From: Cytophagales bacterium
Lineage (GTDB): Bacteria; Bacteroidota; Bacteroidia; Cytophagales; Cyclobacteriaceae
Reading direction: 5' to 3'
Assembly: GCA_022360015.1 (NCBI GenBank)
Contig: JAKSDQ010000003.1
Coordinates: 62,001 to 126,000, forward strand
Length of the DNA: 64,000 nt
Made by a program: the position numbers and the translations under genes. A model generated the notes under the pieces. That model was not told the origin of the DNA. It saw only the letters and a list, made by a program, of their open reading frames with translations, and searched no databases. How positions within the stretch are numbered: position 1 is the stretch's first letter; each line of letters opens with the position of its first letter. Positions 1 to 7,640 of the stretch are shown piece after piece.

Positions 1-2610
1 GTTGTTTTTGTCCAAAATTCTGAAATCACCGGGTCGAACGCCGTATACATCGGCCTCTTCTTCCTGATCCGACTGCCATACTCCCAACACCTTCTGCCCC
101 CATATCTCATCAATAGCATGTCCTATAAACCACCGGTTAGCAATATCATCCAACTCATTACCCTCTTCATCCGAATCTCCATACAAACTATTTAATCTGT
201 TCCTGTTCAGGGAAAAATTAAAGGTTGTATTCCAGGAAAAATTGGGCTTATCGATGTTGCGGGAAGTTACCACCATTTCCAGGCCGTTGTTTTCCAGTTC
301 TCCCAGGTTAGAGAAAACCGAGGAGAATCCTATGATATTGGGCAGTGCCCTTCGAACAAGCAAATCATTGGTGATCATGTGATACGCATCTACCGAACCT
401 TCAATTTTGCCTCCCATGAAACTAAAATCAATTCCCAGGTTCCAGGCCCTGGTACGTTCCCACCTGAGTGTCCGGTTTTCCATTTCGAAATTATTCAAGG
501 TACCTACCAACTGAACATTCCCGGATCCGTCCACAATCAGATTATTGCCGGAACTTAACCTGGACAAGGCCGCATAACGTCCGATTTCACGATTTCCGTT
601 TTCTCCCCATGACGCTCTCACATTTAGAAAATCTATCGGCTCAAAATCAAAAAATCCTTCTTCCGAAATTACCCAACCACCTGAAACAGAGGGAAAGTTT
701 GCTCTTTTGTTATCCTGGCCAAAAGCAGAATACCCGTCCCTTCTTATCGTCAGACTCAACAAATACTTGGATTTATAGGAATAGTTCACCCTTGCCATTA
801 AAGCATCTCCGGTACTTTTTTGGTCATTGCCACTCAGTTCGGGAGCCGTTCCCAATGAAAGATTATGAAAACCCAAATCATCATTGGGTGTAAAGAAAGA
901 ATTGGTGGTGCGGTCCAAAAATCTTTGGAATTTCTCAGCATATGCCAGCATAGTAACGTTAACAGCATGATCCCCAAATGTTTTATCCCACCTCAGGATA
1001 TTATCAATTTGCCACTCCTGAATTCTCTCGCTTTGCCGGAATGCTTCTCCGGTGATACGTCCGGGATCTTTTGAGGAACGATGGTTTAAAAACACATTCC
1101 ATTCGTACCTGTTAACAAAGGCAAACTCATACGAAAAGCCTAATGGAAGTGCTATCTTGGCGTACATACGGGAGTTTAATGTGTTGAATTCCTCAATACG
1201 GTCAGTAAAAGTTCTTGCCAGAAAAGCATTTCGTGAAACGCCCGGATCGTCATGAGGACTAAGCCTGATATTACCTTCATCGTCGAACTCAGAACCCCAG
1301 GGGGAAGAGCGGGATATCTCACCGGCATTGGCAGCCACCGAACCTTCATCCCTGTTAGCAAATTGGGCATTTATCCCCACAGTAATGAAATCATTTATCT
1401 TTCCTTCAATATTTAAACGGGTACGAATGGTTCCAAATTCACGCCCAACTACGATGCCCTCATTATTCATCCTACCGATAGACCAAAAGTATTTTAATGA
1501 TTCACTGCCGCCTGATAAATTAACGTTCAGGTCACTGCGTAATCCGGTTTGGATGATTTTATCATACCAGTCGATACTTCTACCTGCCAGGTAATTCTCG
1601 ATTTCTATATCCTGAAAACCTATTCTATTCAACCAGGCCACTGTGGGGTCACCGGATGCGCCATCATAAGCCAGCCATTGATCCAGGGTTACACCGGGTG
1701 GAAGGTTGTCAGGGTTATCGAATCTTCCGGGGGTGTCTTCAATAGTTCCAGCGTTAATGCTCTTGAAAACCTCTACCCTCCAATCGACATAGCCTTGTGC
1801 GTCGTAGGGAAGCTCCCTGAAGGAGTCTCTGGCCAGTCCTACGCTTGCATTGACCGTAACTCTCGGCTTGCCTTGTTGCCCCCTTTTCGTAGTAATAAGA
1901 ATTACACCATTTGACCCGCGGGCGCCGTAAACTGCCGCAGAGCTGGCATCTTTCATCACATCCACCTTGTCAATATCATTAGGATTGATGTCAGAAAGAT
2001 CCCCATTGTAGATCATACCATCCACGACAATCAGCGGCCTGGAGCTTGCCGATAACGTGTTACTGCCCCTTACCTCCAATTGACTCACACCTTTTGGCGA
2101 GTTGGAAAAACCTACATTCAATCCGGGAACATTGGCCCTTAAGATATCTGTAACAGAATTGGCGGACTGATGTGATATTGCTGCGGCATCAATCTGGGCC
2201 ACTGCTCCGGTAAGGTCCTTTTTCTTAACAGCGCCATAACCAACCACAACAACTTCCTCCAACGCCTGTATATTCTGTACCAGGGCCACATCGATTACAG
2301 AACGGTTATCTACTGAAATTTCTTCGGTCAGGTAACCAATAGAGCTGATTACAAGGGTAGCGTCGGCATTCACCGTTATGGAGAATTTGCCATTCAAATC
2401 CGAAATTGTTCCATTATCCGTGCCCTTTTCAATAATGTTGGCCCCGGGTAATCCCTCCCCGGAATCAGCGGCAGTGATGGTACCAGTTACTACGACATTT
2501 TGCGCAGAGACCATTCGCAATGTCATAGAAAAGAAAATTGCAAGACCACAGGGAATGACCCAGGTCCGCATTAAAAGGGTTTGAAAGCTTAATAATCTGC
2601 CAGTAAACAT
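1..2610 (-). CDS. SusC/RagA-family TonB-dependent outer membrane receptor (partial, C-terminus off the left edge)
   Basis: Reading the minus strand from the ATG at 2610 gives one open frame of 870 codons to the window edge. It begins with a signal peptide ending near VSAQ, followed by a carboxypeptidase-like regulatory domain (VTGTITAADSGEGLPGANI), the box EEVVVVGYGAVKKKDLTGAV that marks SusC/RagA proteins, and a plug domain containing IVVDGMIYNGD and YGARGSNGVILITTKRG. The beta-barrel follows. Full-length members have about 1000 residues, so roughly the last 130 are missing here. The family imports glycan or sugar oligomers across the outer membrane with a SusD lipoprotein, which would be expected just left of the window. 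Two LacI-type palindromes lie in the 338-bp divergent region shared with the LacI regulator, so sugar-dependent repression is likely. A second ATG at 2571 would leave a shorter signal peptide. The substrate is inferred only from the uxuA neighbour. Confidence 0.95.
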   Translation of the reverse strand, partial: MFTGRLLSFQTLLMRTWVIPCGLAIFFSMTLRMVSAQNVVVTGTITAADSGEGLPGANIIEKGTDNGTISDLNGKFSITVNADATLVISSIGYLTEEISVDNRSVIDVALVQNIQALEEVVVVGYGAVKKKDLTGAVAQIDAAAISHQSANSVTDILRANVPGLNVGFSNSPKGVSQLEVRGSNTLSASSRPLIVVDGMIYNGDLSDINPNDIDKVDVMKDASSAAVYGARGSNGVILITTKRGQQGKPRVTVNASVGLARDSFRELPYDAQGYVDWRVEVFKSINAGTIEDTPGRFDNPDNLPPGVTLDQWLAYDGASGDPTVAWLNRIGFQDIEIENYLAGRSIDWYDKIIQTGLRSDLNVNLSGGSESLKYFWSIGRMNNEGIVVGREFGTIRTRLNIEGKINDFITVGINAQFANRDEGSVAANAGEISRSSPWGSEFDDEGNIRLSPHDDPGVSRNAFLARTFTDRIEEFNTLNSRMYAKIALPLGFSYEFAFVNRYEWNVFLNHRSSKDPGRITGEAFRQSERIQEWQIDNILRWDKTFGDHAVNVTMLAYAEKFQRFLDRTTNSFFTPNDDLGFHNLSLGTAPELSGNDQKSTGDALMARVNYSYKSKYLLSLTIRRDGYSAFGQDNKRANFPSVSGGWVISEEGFFDFEPIDFLNVRASWGENGNREIGRYAALSRLSSGNNLIVDGSGNVQLVGTLNNFEMENRTLRWERTRAWNLGIDFSFMGGKIEGSVDAYHMITNDLLVRRALPNIIGFSSVFSNLGELENNGLEMVVTSRNIDKPNFSWNTTFNFSLNRNRLNSLYGDSDEEGNELDDIANRWFIGHAIDEIWGQKVLGVWQSDQEEEADVYGVRPGDFRILDKNN

Positions 2611-2727
2611 AGTTCATATCGTTAAAGTTAAAAGTAAATAGTTGCCAATCCGTTTTGGATTTTAATCCTCAGTTGTAAAAAAGATTTGTCTACGCTCAGC
2701 CTGCACAGGGGTTGGAATTAGTTTCAG

Positions 2728-2749
2728 TTTACACAATCGATTGCGTAAA
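2728..2749. promoter_or_regulatory. Palindromic LacI-family operator, susC-proximal
   Basis: A 22-bp palindrome centred between 2738 and 2739, with one mismatched pair (2733/2744). Its core ACACAATCGATTGCGT differs by one base from the operator at 2849. A central CG flanked by symmetrical arms is the usual form of LacI/PurR-family sites. It lies 118 bp upstream of the susC start. Confidence 0.75.
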
Positions 2750-2848
2750 AATCTTAAAAAAAAACATACTTTTTTCCTCCATTATTTAGTTAATGCAATA
2801 GTTTATAATTTAGTAATGAGGAGGAAATATAATAATTTATTATGAAAT

Positions 2849-2864
2849 ACACAATCGATTGTGT
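2849..2864. promoter_or_regulatory. Palindromic LacI-family operator, lacI-proximal
   Basis: A perfect 16-bp palindrome, ACACAATCGATTGTGT, centred 118 bp from the companion operator and 84 bp before the regulator's start codon. The shared core with the first site suggests that one regulator binds both, giving autoregulation plus control of the divergent receptor gene, possibly by looping. Confidence 0.78.
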
Positions 2865-2948
2865 TAATTTTAATCTTCCGGAGGTTTTTCATTTTTATGA
2901 CAGAAAAGATAACTTCCGAATAGTTTTAATTGCTGGCAGGCCCAAACC

Positions 2949-4013
2949 ATGAAAAAAAAGAAAAAAGAAGTAACCATATACGACATCGCTGAAGAATTAA
3001 ACGTTTCAGCGACTACCGTTTCGCGTGCTTTAAACGATCATTTCAGCATCGGCAAGAAAACCACCCAGGCTGTTAAAAAGCTGGCCAAGGAAATGGGTTA
3101 CCGCCCCAATATCATTGCTTCGGGCTTGAGAAAGAATAAGACCAACGCCATTGGGGTCATCGTATCCTGGATAAACCGTCCTTTTATTTCATCGCTTATC
3201 AGCGGTATCGAAGACGTGGCCGACAAGGCCGGATACAATGTGATCATTTCTCAATCCAACGACTCTTTCGAAAAGGAGATTACCAAAGCCCAGACACTGT
3301 ACGCCAGCCGGGTGGAAGGGCTGATTGTTTCGCTGGCAATGGATACTAAGAGCTACAACCATTTTTATCCTTATCGACAAAATAACATTCCTATCGTGTT
3401 TGTAGACAGGGTTAGTTTCGAAATGGAGACTGACAAGGTGATTATCAATAATTTTGATGCCGCATTCACTGCCACCGAACACCTGATCGAAATGGGGTGC
3501 AAACGCATTGCCCATTTCGCCGGAGCGCAGCACAGAAATATTTATAAAGAAAGGCAAGACGGTTACATCCATGCGCTTAAAAAGCATAATTTGCCCGTTG
3601 ATGAGCAACTTATACTGCATAGCAACCTGAGCATGGAAGAAGGATGGAAAGGTACCCGGCGCTTACTCAGCCTTTCCCACCCGCCGGATGCCATTTTTTC
3701 AGCCAACGATTCGGCTGCGGTCAGTGCCATTCAGTGTGCCAAAGAGATGGGCATCAGGATACCCGAAGAATTGGCTGTGGCTGGTTTCAATAATGACCGG
3801 ATTTCGTCTATTGTCGAACCTCCACTGACTACCATCAACCACCCAGCCATAGATATGGGAAAAATTGCGGCCCAACAGGTTTTAAAACAGAAAAAAAACA
3901 GGGAGATGGTGGAATCCGAGACGGTTATACTTAAGACGGAACTGATCATACGCCAGTCGTCCATGCGCAACCGATTGGCAAAAGGCCCTACCTCGGATTC
4001 AGAATCATGCTGA
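2949..4013 (+). CDS. LacI-family transcriptional regulator
   Basis: This 354-residue protein has the usual LacI/GalR length. Residues 8-60 form the helix-turn-helix and hinge (TIYDIAEELNVSATTVSRAL, then GYRPNIIASGLRKNKT). The rest is a periplasmic-binding-protein-like effector domain starting with AIGVIVSWINRPFISSLISG and containing PDAIFSANDSAAVSAI and VAGFNNDRISSIVEPPLTTI. It probably represses the divergent susC gene and itself through the two palindromes in between. It is convergent with uxuA and the two coding ends overlap by 9 bp, which supports a role in hexuronate or aldonate use, although the inducer cannot be read from sequence. The start at 2949 gives the conserved N-terminus a few residues before the helix-turn-helix. 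Confidence 0.93.
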   Translation: MKKKKKEVTIYDIAEELNVSATTVSRALNDHFSIGKKTTQAVKKLAKEMGYRPNIIASGLRKNKTNAIGVIVSWINRPFISSLISGIEDVADKAGYNVIISQSNDSFEKEITKAQTLYASRVEGLIVSLAMDTKSYNHFYPYRQNNIPIVFVDRVSFEMETDKVIINNFDAAFTATEHLIEMGCKRIAHFAGAQHRNIYKERQDGYIHALKKHNLPVDEQLILHSNLSMEEGWKGTRRLLSLSHPPDAIFSANDSAAVSAIQCAKEMGIRIPEELAVAGFNNDRISSIVEPPLTTINHPAIDMGKIAAQQVLKQKKNREMVESETVILKTELIIRQSSMRNRLAKGPTSDSESC

Positions 4014-5198
4014 GGAGGCCCGGTTGATGGCCAGCTCCAGCCCGCGTAACTCAGCCAACCCTCTTAACCGGCCAACGGCAGAATAACCGGGGTAGTATTT
4101 TTTTCCTGCGTCAAAAGTGAGTTGGTGACCATGATCAGGTCTCATAGGGATCGTAACATTGCCTCTGGCAGGGTTTTCCACCCTTTTCCCGAGCTCTGCT
4201 ATCACCGCCTGCATTACTTCGAACATATCTACGCTCCCATCGAGATGATCGGCCTCATAAAAGCTGCCATCTCCGGTACGCCGCACATTCCTGAGATGAA
4301 AAAAATGAATGCGTGATCCCAGCCGCCCGATCATACCCGGCAAATCATTTTCAGCCCTCGCACCCAATGAACCGGTACAAAAAGTGATGCCATTACAAGG
4401 TGAGTCCACTGCATGGAGCAGGTCATTTAAATCCTGCTCAGTACTCACTACCCGGGGCAATCCAAGTATTGGAAATGGGGGGTCGTCGGGATGAATGCAC
4501 ATGTTAATGCCGGTCTCCTCAGCAACCGGTATTATTTTTTGCAGGAAGTAAAAAAGGTTTTCTTTCAACTGTCCGGCATCAATATATTGATAGCTCTGCA
4601 GGTGTTGGCGAAACTCAGAAAGCGTAAATACCTCATCTGTTCCCGGCAAACCGGCCATGATGGTCTGCTGAAGCCTGTCTTTTTCCGAAGGGGACAGGGA
4701 ACTGATAAAGGCTTTTGCCGCCCTTTTTTGTTTCTCTGTGTAATCATCTGCCGCTTTGGGCCTTTGCAATATGAACAAATCGAACCCTGCCAATGCCAAT
4801 GCATTGTAATGCAAAGCATAGGAACCGTCTGCCACCCTGTAATTTAAATTTGTACGTGTCCAGTCAAGTACAGGCATAAAATTGTAGCACACTGTGTTAA
4901 CCCCATGGGCAGCAAGATTCCGGAGGGTTTGCTGGTAATTGGCAATAAAGACATCGCGTTTTGAAGAGGCCGTTTTGATACTTTCATGCACATTCACGCT
5001 TTCAACTACTTGCCAGGTGAGGTTTGCCGCCTCTATTTGCCGCTTGAGATGGCTTATGGCTTCAACGGGCCACACATCGCCGCAGGGAATATGGTAGAGG
5101 GCAGTAACAACACCCGCGGCACCGGTTTGGTTTATTTCGGATAATCCGGTAGGATCTTCTGGGCCAAACCAGCGCCAGTTTTGTGATAAATAAGACAT
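4005..5198 (-). CDS. uxuA: Mannonate dehydratase
   Basis: Dehydrates D-mannonate to 2-keto-3-deoxy-D-gluconate in the glucuronate branch of hexuronate breakdown, in the cytoplasm and with a divalent metal. The 397 residues match the usual length of UxuA. Diagnostic stretches are the N-terminal WRWFGPEDPTGLSEINQTGA and GVVTALYHIPCGDVWPVEAI, then HPDDPPFPILGLPRVVS, TFCTGSLGA, FFHLRNVRR and the C-terminal PMRPDHGHQ, which together carry the metal-binding histidine, cysteine and aspartate residues. It converges on the LacI regulator with a 9-bp overlap (TCATGCTGA). No uxaC or uxuB is next to it in this window, so other pathway genes must lie elsewhere or to the left. The identification is firm. 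Confidence 0.95.
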   Translation of the reverse strand: MSYLSQNWRWFGPEDPTGLSEINQTGAAGVVTALYHIPCGDVWPVEAISHLKRQIEAANLTWQVVESVNVHESIKTASSKRDVFIANYQQTLRNLAAHGVNTVCYNFMPVLDWTRTNLNYRVADGSYALHYNALALAGFDLFILQRPKAADDYTEKQKRAAKAFISSLSPSEKDRLQQTIMAGLPGTDEVFTLSEFRQHLQSYQYIDAGQLKENLFYFLQKIIPVAEETGINMCIHPDDPPFPILGLPRVVSTEQDLNDLLHAVDSPCNGITFCTGSLGARAENDLPGMIGRLGSRIHFFHLRNVRRTGDGSFYEADHLDGSVDMFEVMQAVIAELGKRVENPARGNVTIPMRPDHGHQLTFDAGKKYYPGYSAVGRLRGLAELRGLELAINRASSA

Positions 5199-5307
5199 TA
5201 TTGCATAATAATCGGTTAAACTTTGGGTGAAAATAGAAAATCATGCAAAGAAATCCGGTAAATTAGGACTTCTTTTCCTGACTGCCGGAAATATTAGTTT
5301 TGGACTC

Positions 5308-6411
5308 ATGAAATCTATACTTTTCTTTTTATCGCTTTTATTGATTGGGAGCAGCAACCTGATGGGCCAATCATCACAATTTATGTTTGTTTCTTCGGGC
5401 ACAGCCGATAATCATGCCGGAATATTTGTCTATGACTTAAACCTCGAAGATCAGGCAATTGCTCTCAAACATAAAATCAGCGACGTTAGCACGTCTTCTT
5501 ACCTTACTATTCATCCTAAAAAGCCGTATTTGTACTCAGTGGCTGGCAACAAGGTATCCGCATTTACCATTGATAAAGACAATGGCAGCCTTTCGTTAAT
5601 TAATGAGCAATCCTCGGAAGGTAAAGGCGCTTGTTATGTGTCCATAGACAAAACCGGTAAATGGGCTTTCGTAGCAAATTATTCCGGGGGTAACCTATCC
5701 CTTTTCCCGGTTGGAAAAGATGGGCAAGTGCTCAAAGCGCAGCAGGTAATCAACCACGAGGGCTCATCCGTAAATCCCGAAAGGCAAAAGGCGCCTCATC
5801 CACATCTGATTACAGCCAGTCCAAACAATAAATTTGTCCTGGTCCCTGACCTGGGCGCGGACAAAATATTCATTTATAAATTTGATGATAAAAAAGGCGC
5901 CCTGAAACCCAATGATTTTCCTTTTGTAAAGGCACATCCCGGGGCAGGTCCGAGGCACCTGGCCTTCCACCCCCGAAAAAACTTTTGTTATGTAATTAAC
6001 GAATTAAACGCCACGGTAACAGCCTATAAATGGGATCCTTCCAATGGGGTACTTACAGAAATACAAACCTTGGGCACCCTGCCCGAAAGTTTTCAGGAAT
6101 TCAATAAGTCTGCCGATATCCATCTCACCCAAAATGGCAGGTATCTCTATGCCACCAACCGGGGACACAACAGCTTGGCATCATTCGAAGTACAGGCGGA
6201 CGGGAGTTTACAGGCTGCCGGGCATTTTCCGTCAGGGGGTGATTTCCCCAGGAATTTCTTTGTTTTATCTGATGACCAGCTTGTTGCTGCCAACAGGCAC
6301 ACAGGTAACATCGTATTATTTGATATCAACCGGGAGACAGGCGCTTTGTCGCTGAAAAGAAAAACAGGTGATATTCCCAGTGCACAGTGTATCAAGGTTT
6401 GGAAAAAATAG
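5308..6411 (+). CDS. Secreted lactonase-family beta-propeller (6-phosphogluconolactonase-like)
   Basis: A 367-residue protein with an N-terminal signal peptide (MKSILFFLSLLLIGSSNLMG) followed by a seven-bladed propeller of the YbhE/Pgl lactonase family. Family stretches include ASPNNKFVLVPDLGADKIFI, HPGAGPRHLAFHP, YVINELNATVTAY, ADIHLTQNGRYLYATNRGHN and GGDFPRNFFV. An upstream in-frame ATG at 5227 exists, but the ATG at 5308 places the signal peptide at the N-terminus and is preferred. Cytoplasmic relatives hydrolyse 6-phosphogluconolactone. An exported version cannot meet a sugar phosphate easily, so a periplasmic sugar-acid lactone is a better guess, consistent with the adjacent uxuA. It is divergent from uxuA. 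Confidence 0.85.
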   Translation: MKSILFFLSLLLIGSSNLMGQSSQFMFVSSGTADNHAGIFVYDLNLEDQAIALKHKISDVSTSSYLTIHPKKPYLYSVAGNKVSAFTIDKDNGSLSLINEQSSEGKGACYVSIDKTGKWAFVANYSGGNLSLFPVGKDGQVLKAQQVINHEGSSVNPERQKAPHPHLITASPNNKFVLVPDLGADKIFIYKFDDKKGALKPNDFPFVKAHPGAGPRHLAFHPRKNFCYVINELNATVTAYKWDPSNGVLTEIQTLGTLPESFQEFNKSADIHLTQNGRYLYATNRGHNSLASFEVQADGSLQAAGHFPSGGDFPRNFFVLSDDQLVAANRHTGNIVLFDINRETGALSLKRKTGDIPSAQCIKVWKK

Positions 6412-6453
6412 TCTTGAAGTAGTTTTTTGGAATTCACAGATTGGCGGAATGCA

Positions 6454-6996
6454 TCACTGGTTTAGAAATGCCACTACTTCAGAGGTTTGATTGAATACCT
6501 GTATTTTTTCAAGCAGGCCCTTTTCTACGAAACCCTCCTCAACCGAATGCTCGAAATGCCTGATCAGCCAATCAAAATAGCCCCCACTGTTAAGAAAAGC
6601 AACCGGTTTTTTATGGAGGCCAATCTGAAACCAGGTAAAAATCTCACAAAATTCATCTAACGTCCCAAACCCTCCGGGCAAGGCCAGGAATGCATCTGAC
6701 CACTCGTACATGAGTTCCTTCCTTTCATGCATGGAGTTGACCACCTTCAATACGTTCAACCCAAAATGTGCGACTTCCTTATTCACCAGGGAACCCGGAA
6801 TAACACCAATAACCTCGCCGCCGTTTGTGATAACACTATCGGCCAGACTGCCCATTAACCCTACCTTGCCACCGCCATATACCAGTTTTATGTCATTTTC
6901 GGCCAATATTTCCCCTATTTTCACAGCCTCCTCATGGTATTTTCCATTATGGCCCAACCGGGATCCGCAAAAAATACAGAGCGATTTGATTTCCAT
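6454..6996 (-). CDS. LOG-family protein (TIGR00730), putative nucleoside 5'-monophosphate phosphoribohydrolase
   Basis: A 180-residue Rossmann-like protein with the family signature PGGFGTLDEFCEIFTW (PGGxGTxxE) and the N-terminal CIFCGSRLGHNGKY. LOG proteins cleave N6-modified AMP (cytokinin ribotides) or AMP to the free base and ribose 5-phosphate. Many bacterial members were once annotated as lysine decarboxylases. The protein is cytoplasmic and probably dimeric. It lies just downstream of the miaE-porin-lpxK run on the same strand, with a 47-bp gap to miaE. The pairing with a tRNA prenyl-adenosine hydroxylase is suggestive, because turnover of i6A-type tRNA is a source of cytokinin-like nucleotides, but this link is inference. 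Confidence 0.85.
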   Translation of the reverse strand: MEIKSLCIFCGSRLGHNGKYHEEAVKIGEILAENDIKLVYGGGKVGLMGSLADSVITNGGEVIGVIPGSLVNKEVAHFGLNVLKVVNSMHERKELMYEWSDAFLALPGGFGTLDEFCEIFTWFQIGLHKKPVAFLNSGGYFDWLIRHFEHSVEEGFVEKGLLEKIQVFNQTSEVVAFLNQ

Positions 6997-7043
6997 GGAT
7001 CTATTGATTTTGTTTGATCATTTTTATGGCTAAAAACAACGTT

Positions 7044-7637
7044 TTAGTGCATTCTGTCATGCCTGACTTTAAGGCCTTTCAATATTTCCGCTTCGATTTG
7101 AAGAAATTCATTCCAACGATCCTGCACTTTATCAGGATCCATATACTGCCTGGCCAGTTGAAGAAAATTTTTGTAGTGACCCGCTTCAGACACCATCAAC
7201 TCATAATAAAATTGCTGTAATTCTTTATCGGGAATTTTCTTCCATAAAATTTTAAACCGCTCACAGCTCCTTGCTTCGATCAGGGCGTTAACCAACAGTT
7301 TTTCCACTAGCTGTTGTTCCCGGCTACCGCCTTTTTTGATATGTTTGTTCAAAGCGATTACGTATTCATCTTTCCGCTGTTTTCCCAGCTTATAGCCACG
7401 TTTTTGCAATTGCTCCAACACCCGCTCAAAATGGCTCCATTCCTCGGCCACCACAGGTGTCAGCATCTCAACCAATAGCTCCTTGTCGGGATACTGGACT
7501 ATCAGAGAAATACAGGAAGAAGCAGCCTTTTGCTCACAATAAGCATGATCAATCAGAATTTCATCGATATTTTTTTCCGCGATATTAACCCACCTCGGAT
7601 CGGTAGGCAATCTCAAACCAAGTAAATTCTTTTCCAT
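7044..7637 (-). CDS. miaE: tRNA-(ms2io6A)-hydroxylase
   Basis: A 197-residue non-haem di-iron enzyme that hydroxylates the isopentenyl group of ms2i6A at position 37 of certain tRNAs. The four-helix ferritin-like core supplies carboxylate and histidine ligands, visible as EEWSHFERV, EARSCERFKILW and SEAGHYKNFLQLAR; the opening GLRLPTDPRWVN is typical of the family. The start codon is three bases from the stop of the upstream porin gene, so the two are probably cotranscribed with lpxK. Oxygen-dependent tRNA modification would fit an aerobic lifestyle. Confidence 0.88.
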   Translation of the reverse strand: MEKNLLGLRLPTDPRWVNIAEKNIDEILIDHAYCEQKAASSCISLIVQYPDKELLVEMLTPVVAEEWSHFERVLEQLQKRGYKLGKQRKDEYVIALNKHIKKGGSREQQLVEKLLVNALIEARSCERFKILWKKIPDKELQQFYYELMVSEAGHYKNFLQLARQYMDPDKVQDRWNEFLQIEAEILKGLKVRHDRMH

Positions 7638-7640
7638 TTT

